A stretch of 61,214 nt of DNA, from positions 1-61,214 of the IMG/VR virus record IMGVR_UViG_3300049733_000144; one strand, 5' to 3'. Shown piece by piece: positions 7,912 to 14,991 of this stretch. The position numbers and the translations under genes were made by a program. The first letter of the stretch is position 1; each line of letters opens with the position of its first letter. The notes under the pieces are model-generated. The model saw nothing but the letters and a program-made list of their open reading frames with translations, had not been told where the DNA came from and searched no databases. This DNA is from a virus.

Positions 7912-8031
7912 GGCGTGGCCGGGCTCGGCCAGGCGCGGCGGGGCGCGGCTGGGCATGGCGTGGTGCGGCCAGGCTGGGCACGGCGTGGCACGGCAGGGCA
8001 TGGCATGGTAGGGCCGGGCAAGGCGAGGCGA
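7912..8031 (+). repeat. GGCNN pentamer array 2 (24 units)
   Basis: Twenty-four consecutive 5-nt units; 22 begin GGC and two begin GGT (units 11 and 20). Positions 4 and 5 vary. It begins 5 nt after the preceding stop and ends 11 nt before the ATG of thyX; the last units supply GGCGAGG, which doubles as the thyX ribosome-binding site. The phase is unbroken for 120 nt. Same organisation as array 1: the array fills the gap and ends at a start codon. Confidence 0.9.
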
Positions 8032-8042
8032 GGAAATAAATC

Positions 8043-8801
8043 ATGCGCGTCACACTGATCGACTACACCGGCAAGGGCTCTCCGAGCGAGCGCTGGAGGG
8101 CCGCGGACCTGATGATCTTCACCAAGAGCACCAGGGTCGCGATGTCGCCGTCTCTCCTCGACGAGATCACCGCGTGGCCAGAGGACAAGAAGCTCGCCGA
8201 GCTCCAGTACATGGCCAACACCATTCCCAGCTCGTGGGAGTTCTGCGACTACACGTTCATGGTGGAAGGAGTCACCCGCGCGCTGACGCACCAGCTGGTG
8301 CGGCACCGCCACATGTCGTTCGCCCAGCAGACCATGCAGATCCTCGACATGAGCCAAGGTCCGGGGTGGACCTATGAAGAGGGCCCTTCTCTCAGGGCTT
8401 CTTCATCTGGAAGTTCTTTGTATCAAAGGACCATGGAGAACGTGGCCAAGGGATACGCCCTGCTTGTCAAGACACCCGGCGTGCGGATAGAGGACGCCAG
8501 AGGAGTTTTACCAACCAACATCCACACCAACATCGTGGTCAAGGCCAACATGCGCTCCCTCGTGGAGCTGTTCCACAAGCGCGACAGTCCCAGGAACCTG
8601 TGGGAGATATCAGCCTTGATGGATCTCATCAAGGCCGAGGTTCTCAAGGCTCACTCGTGGATGGATTTGTTCATCAACAGAACATTCGACCAGGCGGCCA
8701 AGGACCTCGACAAGGAGCTCCGCTCGCTCGACGGCGTGGCTCCAGACAAAGTTAATCGCATGATGAAGCTGGTCGATCAGATGAGGATGAAATCGTCGTG
8801 A
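8043..8801 (+). CDS. thyX: Flavin-dependent thymidylate synthase ThyX
   Basis: 252 residues. The ThyX signature is present as RHRHMSFAQQT (87-97), corresponding to RHR-x7-S but with Thr at the last position. THQLVRHR and the C-terminal half (FHKRDSPRNLWEISALM) fit the fold. ThyX methylates dUMP using methylene-tetrahydrofolate and FAD/NADPH, giving dTMP for phage DNA synthesis. GAGG at 8030-8033, supplied by the pentamer array, is the likely ribosome-binding site. The Ser-to-Thr change is conservative; altered chemistry on dUMP cannot be excluded. Confidence 0.88.
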   Translation: MRVTLIDYTGKGSPSERWRAADLMIFTKSTRVAMSPSLLDEITAWPEDKKLAELQYMANTIPSSWEFCDYTFMVEGVTRALTHQLVRHRHMSFAQQTMQILDMSQGPGWTYEEGPSLRASSSGSSLYQRTMENVAKGYALLVKTPGVRIEDARGVLPTNIHTNIVVKANMRSLVELFHKRDSPRNLWEISALMDLIKAEVLKAHSWMDLFINRTFDQAAKDLDKELRSLDGVAPDKVNRMMKLVDQMRMKSS

Positions 8802-9232
8802 CGTTCGTTGTTCTCTGCGACCTAGACCACACCGTCAGCGACGCCTCCTGGAGGGACGCCATGATCGACGGCAAGAACTGGGACGCCTACCACCAGGCCG
8901 GCTTCGAGGACAAGCCTCTGACTAAGATCATCGCTGTCGTCAGGGCCCTTCGAAACAGCGGCGCCACCGTGATCGGGCTCACCGCGCGACCAGAAAAATG
9001 GCGACAAGAAACAATCCGTTGGTTAGTGACCAACGGATGTCCCATGGACGAGATACTGATGCGGCCCGAAGGCAACCACATGCCGTCGCCTCAGGTCAAA
9101 GTCATGCTGGCCAGGCAGCGCTTCGGAGATCTGTCTGAGATCACCGTGGTGATCGACGACAGGGAGGACGTGTGCTCGGCGTTCGTCGCCGAAGGCGTCT
9201 CGGCCTTCCGCTGCGTGGCGGTGCCGCGATGA
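8798..9232 (+). CDS. HAD-superfamily phosphatase
   Basis: 144 residues from GTG 8798 (GTGA overlap with thyX). HAD motifs in order: I = CDLDHT (nucleophile and acid/base Asp), II = GLTARPE, IV = VVIDDREDVC. It resembles the 3'-phosphatase domain of T4 polynucleotide kinase and phage nucleotidases. The likely substrate is a nucleotide or a DNA 3'-phosphate. Translational coupling to ThyX suggests nucleotide metabolism. Confidence 0.8.
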   Translation: MTFVVLCDLDHTVSDASWRDAMIDGKNWDAYHQAGFEDKPLTKIIAVVRALRNSGATVIGLTARPEKWRQETIRWLVTNGCPMDEILMRPEGNHMPSPQVKVMLARQRFGDLSEITVVIDDREDVCSAFVAEGVSAFRCVAVPR

Positions 9233-9774
9233 ACAAGACCGTGCCCGACAGGCTCGCGGCCCTGGCCGACATATATCGGAGCAGAAACACTCTCTATTCC
9301 GACAACTACAAGCGCCTCGGCGACGCGCTGATCGCGATCTGGCCGAAAGGATTGTTCCTGCGCACGCCGCAAGATTTTCTGCGCTTCAGCATGTTCAACA
9401 TGCTGATCCACAAAATTTCCAGATACGGCGTCAACGTCCTGGCAGGCGGCCACGCCGACAGCTTGGACGACCTGGCCGTGTACGCCGTGATGATCAGAGA
9501 GTTGGACGATGAGCTCAACGTTCCTGTTCGATCTAGAAACCACAGGCCTGATGGCCAACCGCACCATGGCGCTGTCGCGGCAGCCCGAGGTGATCGAAGT
9601 CTACGCGTGCCTGGCAAGCCTGGAAACAGGAGAAACGAAGGCCGAAGTCGCGAGCCTGATCAGGCCGCTGGGCAAGCTGCCGGAAAGAGTCACCAAGATA
9701 ACCGGGATAACAAACGACATGGTGTTCGCGGAAGGCGTACCGGTGCTGGCAAAGCTGATCGGAGGCCTGATTGA
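9229..9774 (+). CDS. DUF6378-like phage protein with out-of-frame-looking tail
   Basis: ATG 9229 overlaps the previous stop (ATGA). Residues 1-94 look like a known phage family (YSDNYKRLGDALIAIWPKG; HKISRYGVNVL; GHADSLDDLAVYAVMIRELD). After codon ~94 (about 9510) the frame has no stop until 9772, and the last ~87 residues are Arg/Gly-rich, as expected from reading the overlapping exonuclease gene in the wrong frame. Either a 1-nt indel removed a stop near the ATGA at 9509, or the two genes truly overlap by 266 nt. Function unknown. Confidence 0.6.
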   Translation: MNKTVPDRLAALADIYRSRNTLYSDNYKRLGDALIAIWPKGLFLRTPQDFLRFSMFNMLIHKISRYGVNVLAGGHADSLDDLAVYAVMIRELDDELNVPVRSRNHRPDGQPHHGAVAAARGDRSLRVPGKPGNRRNEGRSREPDQAAGQAAGKSHQDNRDNKRHGVRGRRTGAGKADRRPD

Positions 9775-10051
9775 CATGATCCACAGTTCCGACCTGGTGA
9801 TCAGCCACAACGCGTCGTTCGACACGGAAGTCCTCGAAGTGGAGGCCGAGCGCTGCGGCAAAAGGATCATCTGGCCCAGGGTCCTGTGCACCGTGGAGCA
9901 AACGATATCACTGAGAGGATATCGCTTGTCTCTCGGCGAGCTCCACGAGCACTGCTTCGGCGTCAAGTTCACCGGAGCCCACAGAGCCAGGGACGACGTC
10001 CAGGCCCTTCTTCGCTGCTGCGTTCACCTCAGGGCCGAGGGCGTGATATGA
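9509..10051 (+). CDS. DnaQ-like DEDDh 3'-5' exonuclease (proofreading subunit)
   Basis: 180 residues. DEDDh motifs: Exo I FDLETTGL (7-14), Exo II SHNASFD, Exo III AHRARDDVQAL. It is the size of the exonuclease domain of the bacterial epsilon subunit. The polymerase gene downstream is of the polymerase III alpha type, which lacks its own proofreading domain, so this protein probably proofreads for it. The stop overlaps the next start in ATGA. Confidence 0.87.
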   Translation: MSSTFLFDLETTGLMANRTMALSRQPEVIEVYACLASLETGETKAEVASLIRPLGKLPERVTKITGITNDMVFAEGVPVLAKLIGGLIDMIHSSDLVISHNASFDTEVLEVEAERCGKRIIWPRVLCTVEQTISLRGYRLSLGELHEHCFGVKFTGAHRARDDVQALLRCCVHLRAEGVI

Positions 10052-10524
10052 CGATGATCCTGATCGGCATGAACAACCCGCACGCCGACGAGGCCCTGGT
10101 GCCGACTCGCAGAGGAGACGCCGCGTCTCGACTCGAAGCCATAACCGGCGTCACCATCAAGGACCACTTCGATTGCCTGAACATGTGCTGCGATCGATAC
10201 TGGAACCCCGCGGCGGCTCGCAGGCGAGGCGTCATCATTCGCCAGATAGTCACCGAGGCAGGCGTCGACAAGGTGGTCGTCCTGGGCAGAGATGCCTGGC
10301 GAGCCCTGGGTTTCAAGGCCGCCGAGAGCGCGATAGTGATAGTGGCCAACAAGTGGCACCGAGTGCCTCACCCGTCGGGGAAGAACCTGTGGTACAACTC
10401 GCAAGCGAACAGAACGAAAGTCAAGAGGCTATTCGAAGCGCTCGTCAAATCGAGCGAGAGCTCATCGACGCCTTTCGTCGCGTCGGCGTCGATGTCAAGT
10501 TTGGAAGCGGAGAGTGCTTCGTAG
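10048..10524 (+). CDS. Uracil-DNA glycosylase superfamily-like protein
   Basis: 158 residues from ATG 10048. The start ILIGMNNP, the middle VVVLGRDAWRALGF and the C-terminal HPSGKNLWYN match the general plan of the uracil-DNA glycosylase fold (GxNP-type loop and H-P-S-G loop). No clear catalytic Asp/Asn of a classical family is evident, so the activity is uncertain. The last ~25 residues (Ser/Ala-rich) are probably read past the natural domain and overlap another frame. A base-repair or base-modification role fits the ThyX/HAD context. Confidence 0.62.
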   Translation: MTMILIGMNNPHADEALVPTRRGDAASRLEAITGVTIKDHFDCLNMCCDRYWNPAAARRRGVIIRQIVTEAGVDKVVVLGRDAWRALGFKAAESAIVIVANKWHRVPHPSGKNLWYNSQANRTKVKRLFEALVKSSESSSTPFVASASMSSLEAESAS

Positions 10525-10601
10525 AGCTGAGCGACGACAAGGAGCTTCGAATCTCTGACCTGGTGTCAGCCCTTACTGATCACGTCACGCCACGGAGGTG
10601 A
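10389..10601 (+). CDS. Small protein overlapping the end of the UDG-like gene
   Basis: Proposed 70 residues from GTG 10389, with GGGGAAG at 10377-10383 before it. The reading (RQIERELIDAFRRVGVDVKF, then ELSDDKELRISDLVSALTDH) is protein-like and ends 6 nt before the next ATG. It shares 136 nt with the preceding gene in a different frame. Alternatively it is the natural C-terminus of the preceding protein after a frameshift. Function unknown. Confidence 0.45.
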   Translation: MVQLASEQNESQEAIRSARQIERELIDAFRRVGVDVKFGSGECFVELSDDKELRISDLVSALTDHVTPRR

Positions 10602-10607
10602 AACGCA

Positions 10608-10958
10608 ATGACCGAGCTCAGAAACCACCGCATCATCGAGTACAGGGACAAGAAAAGCGACAGGATGATCAAGGCCCTCCTCTGCGTGTCGCGCAACGAC
10701 AAGTACAGAGACTCGGTGGCCCTGACCATCCAGACGTTCAAGGACGCCATCGCCGCCTACGGCATCGAGCAGGTCTGCGTCGAGCTCCCTGGCAACAGGA
10801 GATACCGACTCGCCCTCGATCTCGTGTGGGAGAAGATCAACAGCGCGGACCGCATCCACGTCGGCGGCGACGGCAGCGAGTTCCTGATCCTCCGCTTCGA
10901 GGACGACGACGAGTGGAACTCCGCGGAGCTCAAGCACTCCTCGAGGCACCAGCGATGA
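10608..10958 (+). CDS. Small conserved hypothetical protein upstream of the polymerase
   Basis: 116 residues. Mixed alpha/beta composition with an acidic centre (HVGGDGSEFLILRFEDDDEW). GGAGG lies a few nt before the ATG. The stop overlaps the DnaE start in ATGA, so the two are translationally coupled. No family recognised; a polymerase accessory role is only suggested by position. Confidence 0.65.
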   Translation: MTELRNHRIIEYRDKKSDRMIKALLCVSRNDKYRDSVALTIQTFKDAIAAYGIEQVCVELPGNRRYRLALDLVWEKINSADRIHVGGDGSEFLILRFEDDDEWNSAELKHSSRHQR

Positions 10959-13822
10959 GGGTCAGGACGGGCTACTCGTTCCGGGCGGCCGTAGGCCACC
11001 TCGAGGAAGTAATCAATCGCCTACAGGCGATCGATTATCCCGCAGCTCCGATCTCTGACCGCTGCTCGACGTTCGGGTTCTCGAAGTGGGACAAGCTGAC
11101 GCGGAAAGCCGGCCTCCGCCCCGTCTTCGGCGTCGAGCTGGCGGTCGTGCCAGAACTGGGACAGAAAAGACCAGTGGTAGATCACTGGTCGTTCTTCGCC
11201 AAGGAGTCTCTGCGACCCCTCCACGACTTGATCGCCAAGGCCACGTCCAACCACGGCAAGGAGCCCAGCGTCCTCTACGGCCAGGCCCTCGCCGCCGCTG
11301 GCCTGATCAAAGTGGCCGGCGCCAGGGTTCTGATCAACAAGGTGCCGACCGACTCGACAGACTTCTATGTCGCGTTGTCTCCTTCCACTCCAAAATTCCT
11401 CTACACTGCCGCCACGCGAAATGGATTTCGCATGGTCGCTTCGTCGGACAACTACCACACGCTTCGCTCCGATCTGGAATTCTACCGCGTCGCACTCGGC
11501 TCCAGGTCCAGCACGCAGACTTACCCGACCCACATATTGTCGGACCAGGAGTGGCGCGACTCGGTGGCTTGGTTCGCCGACGAAGATGTCGTGACCAGAG
11601 CTCTGGCCACGAGAAACGACCTGCTGGCCGCGTGCCGAGCCGAGATCATCAAGGCCGACCTGCTGGTGCCAGCCAAGCCCAAGTCTCTGCGGCAGATGTG
11701 CCAAGAAGGAGCCGAAATAAGAGGAATAAATTTGAGTGATCAAATTTATTCCTCTCGCCTCGACCGAGAGCTCTCGATCATAGCCGAGAAAAAATTCGAG
11801 GACTACTTCTACATCCTGGCGGACATGGTGGCGTGGGCCAGGGAGCGGATGGTCGTCGGCCCGGCGCGAGGCTCCTCTTGCGGGTCGCTCGTTTGCTACT
11901 TGATCGGCATCACGGCCATCGATCCGATCCCGTTCAAGCTGGTGTTCGAGCGGTTCATCGACGTGACCAGGGCCGACTTGCCGGACATCGACGTGGATTT
12001 CAGCGACGCCAATCGCCACCTCGTTTTCGAGTACGCGGAGCAGAAGTACGGCAAAGACAGAGTCGCAAGGCTCGGCTCCGTCGGCACGTTCCAGCCGGCA
12101 TCTGTGTTCAACCGGCTGTCCGACGCGCTCAGGATACCGTCGCATGAGATCGAAAAAGTCACCAACAGCCTGATCAAGCGATCGAGGGGAGACTCGCGCG
12201 CCAGCCAAACCATAGAAGACACGTTCAACGACACCGAGGCCGGCAAGGAGCTGGTTCGCGATCACCCGGAAGTCAAGATCGCCTTCAGGCTTGAGGACCA
12301 TCCCACCAACGCCGGCCAGCACGCCGCCGGAGTGGTGATCACGAACACTCCGGTCGCGGACCACGTCGCGGTCGACATGCGAACGGGCGCGATCATGGCC
12401 GACAAGAAAGACGCGGAAGAGCTCGGCCTGCTCAAGATCGACGCGCTCGGCCTGACTCAGCTTTCCACGTTCGAGCGGACGATGGAGCTGATAGGCAAAC
12501 GTCCCGTCTCGGGTTGGCTCGAGACTCTGCCGATCGACGACCAGTCGGCGTTCGACGTCCTCAACAGGAAGCACTTCGCCGGAGTGTTCCAGTTTATCGG
12601 CAAATCCGTCAGGTCTCTGGCAGAGGAAATTAAGATCGACCGCTTCGGAGACTTAGCCGACATAACAGCCCTGGCCAGGCCTGGCCCTATAGGCGGCGGC
12701 GGAGCCGACGACTGGGTGGCCCGCCGAACCGGAAAGAGACCAGTGACCTACGTCCACCAGGCGTTCGAGCCTTACCTCAAGGACACATACGGCGTGGTGG
12801 TGTACCAGGAGCAGGTCCTGGCCATAGGTCGCGAGATCGGAGACTTGTCGTGGGAGGAAGTAACCGGCCTTCGCAAAGCGATGTCCCGTTCCCTGGGCAA
12901 AGAATACTTCGACGCCAACGGCGGCAACAAGTGGAAGGACGTGGCCACGGCCAAGGGCATTCCCAGGGAGACCGCCGAGAAGATGTGGGACGAGATCTGC
13001 TCGTTCGGTCTGTGGGCATTCAACCTGGCGCACTCGGTGGCGTACGGCATGGTGAGCTACTGGTGCTGCTGGCTCAAGGCCCATCACCCGCTCGAGTTCG
13101 CCGCCGCCACGCTCGATGCCGAGTCGGACCCGACGCGCCAGGTCACCGTCCTCCGCGAGCTCGCCGAGGAAGGCGTCGAGTATCTACCCGTCGATCCAAA
13201 CTTGTCGACGGATAGATGGACGGTTCAGCGCGGCGACAGGCCGCGGCTGATCGGCCCGCTGACGGCGATCAAAGGCATAGGTCCGGCGAATGTCCTCACC
13301 ATCCTGGACGCCAGGAAGAACGGAGTCGAGCTGACACCTGGCCTCCGCAAGAAGCTCGAGTCGCCGAAAACCGAGATCGACAGCTTGTATCCGATCAGCA
13401 AAGCCGCGTCGCCGTTGATGGAAAAGAAAAAAATCGAGACTCCGCGCTGGGACATCAAAGACGTTCAGCCCAGCGTGGCCCAAGAAGTCATGATCGTCGG
13501 CGTCGTGACCAAGATCAACCCGTCGAACGAGAATGCTCCCATCAAAGTCGCGCGACGCAACGGCCAAAAGGTCTACCCTGAGATGGCCCTCAACATGTTC
13601 GTCAAGGACGACACGGACGAGATCTTCTGCAAAGTCCACCGCAACAGCTACGAGCGAATAGGCAAAGAGATAGCGGCCGAGAGCCGCGTTGGCAAATCGA
13701 TTTACGCCATCAAGGGCAGACCCCAGGCCGGAGATTTCCGAATGATCTGGGTCAGGGCAGTTCGCTACCTCGGAGAGATCGATGGCAAAGAGAAAAACCC
13801 GGTGCTGGAGCAGAGCGGCTGA
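10955..13822 (+). CDS. dnaE: DnaE-type DNA polymerase III alpha subunit
   Basis: 955 residues, shorter than typical cellular DnaE (about 1100-1200). The ATG at 10955 is chosen because the ~119 upstream in-frame codons are a shadow of the preceding gene. The catalytic Asp pair is in LPDIDVDFSDA (D346, D348) and the third Asp in LLKIDALGL (D496). GQHAAGVV, the palm/thumb segments and a helix-hairpin-helix (IKGIGPANV) are present, then an OB-like C-terminus. The N-terminal PHP domain is degenerate: the usual metal-binding HxH near the start is replaced by RTGYS, so PHP proofreading is lost. With the DnaQ-like protein and primase-helicase it forms a phage replisome. Confidence 0.92.
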   Translation: MRVRTGYSFRAAVGHLEEVINRLQAIDYPAAPISDRCSTFGFSKWDKLTRKAGLRPVFGVELAVVPELGQKRPVVDHWSFFAKESLRPLHDLIAKATSNHGKEPSVLYGQALAAAGLIKVAGARVLINKVPTDSTDFYVALSPSTPKFLYTAATRNGFRMVASSDNYHTLRSDLEFYRVALGSRSSTQTYPTHILSDQEWRDSVAWFADEDVVTRALATRNDLLAACRAEIIKADLLVPAKPKSLRQMCQEGAEIRGINLSDQIYSSRLDRELSIIAEKKFEDYFYILADMVAWARERMVVGPARGSSCGSLVCYLIGITAIDPIPFKLVFERFIDVTRADLPDIDVDFSDANRHLVFEYAEQKYGKDRVARLGSVGTFQPASVFNRLSDALRIPSHEIEKVTNSLIKRSRGDSRASQTIEDTFNDTEAGKELVRDHPEVKIAFRLEDHPTNAGQHAAGVVITNTPVADHVAVDMRTGAIMADKKDAEELGLLKIDALGLTQLSTFERTMELIGKRPVSGWLETLPIDDQSAFDVLNRKHFAGVFQFIGKSVRSLAEEIKIDRFGDLADITALARPGPIGGGGADDWVARRTGKRPVTYVHQAFEPYLKDTYGVVVYQEQVLAIGREIGDLSWEEVTGLRKAMSRSLGKEYFDANGGNKWKDVATAKGIPRETAEKMWDEICSFGLWAFNLAHSVAYGMVSYWCCWLKAHHPLEFAAATLDAESDPTRQVTVLRELAEEGVEYLPVDPNLSTDRWTVQRGDRPRLIGPLTAIKGIGPANVLTILDARKNGVELTPGLRKKLESPKTEIDSLYPISKAASPLMEKKKIETPRWDIKDVQPSVAQEVMIVGVVTKINPSNENAPIKVARRNGQKVYPEMALNMFVKDDTDEIFCKVHRNSYERIGKEIAAESRVGKSIYAIKGRPQAGDFRMIWVRAVRYLGEIDGKEKNPVLEQSG

Positions 13823-13849
13823 TCGAGCATTTCCCGCGGCCGCCGAACA

Positions 13850-13873
13850 GCGGGTTCGATTCCCGCGACCGGG
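13850..13873 (+). other. T-arm-like hairpin downstream of dnaE (not a full tRNA)
   Basis: GCGGG-TTCGATT-CCCGC is a perfect tRNA T-arm (5-bp stem, 7-nt TTCGATT loop), followed by GACCGGG, which pairs over 6 of 7 positions with CCCGGTG at 13798-13804. No proper D-arm or anticodon arm can be folded between them, and the 5' part lies inside dnaE. It could be a tRNA relic, a tRNA-mimicking element or chance. Confidence 0.3.
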
Positions 13874-13894
13874 GCCGAGTGATACGATCGTCGT

Positions 13895-14284
13895 GTGCGC
13901 GATGGCAATCTCAGATCGATTTTCGCCAGGAATATCACAGAGGCCCACTGGCAGCCGGTGGAGACCTGGAGCACCGGCCAGGGCGTGCCGGACACCGAGT
14001 ACTGCCTCGACGGCGCGACGGGATGGATCGAGTTCAAGAGGGTCACCGGCTGGCGCGTGGACCTGGCTCCATTCCAGGTGGCGTGGCTCCTGAGGCGGCA
14101 TCGAGCCGGTGGTACTGTCCTAGTGGCCTCCAGGAAAGACGAAACGCTGTGGCTCCACTGCGGCAGCCAGGCGGCATTCCTGGCCAAAGAAAGGGTTGAC
14201 CAGGTGCCTCCGGTCCTGGTCACCACTGGAGGGCCCGCGGCCTGGGACTGGCAAGCCGTCAAAGAGGCGATGAAAAAGAAATAA
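13895..14284 (+). CDS. PD-(D/E)XK nuclease, Holliday-junction-resolvase/VRR-NUC-like
   Basis: 129 residues from GTG 13895. The catalytic core is GVPDTEY (30-36), then WIEFKR about 10 residues later, matching PD-x(n)-E-x-K. QVAWLLRRHRAGG is the helix that often follows in VRR-NUC and resolvase-like enzymes, then TVLVASRK. It lies directly after the polymerase gene, fitting junction or recombination-intermediate resolution before packaging. It ends in a Lys run (MKKK). Confidence 0.75.
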   Translation: MRDGNLRSIFARNITEAHWQPVETWSTGQGVPDTEYCLDGATGWIEFKRVTGWRVDLAPFQVAWLLRRHRAGGTVLVASRKDETLWLHCGSQAAFLAKERVDQVPPVLVTTGGPAAWDWQAVKEAMKKK

Positions 14285-14312
14285 AATTTCGCCAAAACAA
14301 CGCGCTTTCCTA

Positions 14313-14340
14313 TTTACTTACTTACTCTTTGTGGTACAAT
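14313..14340 (+). promoter_or_regulatory. Promoter cassette P1 (TTAC box plus extended -10)
   Basis: TTACTTACTTAC at 14314-14325 is followed by an extended -10, TGG-TACAAT (14335-14340). The leader GTCTCACGATCAGGGAGAC (14342-14360) has a 5-bp inverted repeat (GTCTC/GAGAC) with the ribosome-binding site AGGGAG in its 3' part. It drives the 50-residue gene at 14366. AATAAAATTTCGCC precedes the box, as in P2, P5 and P7. Confidence 0.75.
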
Positions 14341-14365
14341 GGTCTCACGATCAGGGAGACGGAAA

Positions 14366-14518
14366 ATGAAAACCTTCATCGTGCGATATCAGGACCCCAA
14401 GAAGCCTTGGGAAGACAAAGTTGAAAAGTTCAAGGACGAGACCAAGGCGATCGCGCGGATGCGCAAGCTGATCGCGCAGAAGGTGCAGGACGTAACGATC
14501 ATGTCATATCAAGCCTGA
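14366..14518 (+). CDS. 50-residue early protein
   Basis: Lys-rich small protein beginning MKTFIVRYQDPKKPW, with KAIARMRKLIAQKVQD in the second half, so one beta hairpin and one helix are likely. It has its own P1 promoter and AGGGAG/GACGG ribosome-binding site. Function unknown; small early genes with private promoters are often host-takeover proteins (inference). Confidence 0.7.
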   Translation: MKTFIVRYQDPKKPWEDKVEKFKDETKAIARMRKLIAQKVQDVTIMSYQA

Positions 14519-14524
14519 CGGGAG

Positions 14525-14719
14525 ATGAAAATAACCAGCATGCCACTGAAATGCTCGATCTGCCGCCAGGAGATACCGCCGTACCACGGCTGGAGGCACG
14601 GCTGCAGCGCCTGGCCGATCAACCTGGGCCGCTGCTGCCACGACTGCGACCAGAAGGTGGTCCTGCCCGAGAGGATCAGGCGCCTAGCCGCCCAGATCGC
14701 CGCCGAAAAAAAGAAATAA
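14525..14719 (+). CDS. 64-residue zinc-ribbon-like protein
   Basis: Contains CSIC (9-12) and, after a His-containing loop (YHGWRHGC), CCHDC, a likely four-Cys or Cys/His zinc site, then a basic C-terminus ending in EKKK. The start is uncertain: ATG 14525 directly abuts GGAG, whereas ATG 14540 has GGAG 15 nt upstream. No family named. Cotranscribed with the gene at 14366. Confidence 0.65.
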   Translation: MKITSMPLKCSICRQEIPPYHGWRHGCSAWPINLGRCCHDCDQKVVLPERIRRLAAQIAAEKKK

Positions 14720-14736
14720 AATTTCGTCTTTTCCTA

Positions 14737-14764
14737 TTTACTTACTTACTCTTTTTGGTAAGAT
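14737..14764 (+). promoter_or_regulatory. Promoter cassette P2
   Basis: TTACTTACTTAC (14738-14749), extended -10 TGG-TAAGAT (-10 at 14759-14764), leader with GTCTC (14766-14770) and GAGAC (14780-14784). Same spacing and leader as P1. Drives the gene at 14789. Confidence 0.75.
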
Positions 14765-14788
14765 GGTCTCACGATCAGGGAGACGAAA

Positions 14789-14947
14789 ATGACCACCGAC
14801 AAGAAAATCTTTGCTGAAATCGATTCGATCCTGAAACGGGCCGAAGAATTGGAAAAAAATCCGCCCAAGAAAACGATTTCTTATGCGGAATTTTTGGCCA
14901 AGCGAGGTATCGACATCGATAAAATCATCAAGGAAACTCCCTGCTGA
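14789..14947 (+). CDS. 52-residue early protein
   Basis: Charged, mostly helical small protein (EIDSILKRAEELEKNPPKK, then YAEFLAKRGIDIDKIIKE). It has its own promoter cassette P2 and the AGGGAGACGAAA leader. Function unknown. Confidence 0.7.
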   Translation: MTTDKKIFAEIDSILKRAEELEKNPPKKTISYAEFLAKRGIDIDKIIKETPC

Positions 14948-14991
14948 TGGGATTTTCCTTTTTCCACTCACTCACATCACAGGAGCCTACC

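Noticed and set aside
7444-8053. Leftward open frames with Pro/Cys/His/Ala repeats through the pentamer arrays
   Set aside because: They arise because NNGCC repeated every 5 nt lacks stop codons; the 15-nt (5-residue) periodicity of the translation is a by-product of the array.
13798-13874. Possible tRNA gene after dnaE
   Set aside because: The T-arm is perfect and six acceptor pairs form, but no D-arm or 5-bp/7-nt anticodon arm can be folded between them, the last acceptor pair is G-G, and the 5' part lies in dnaE.
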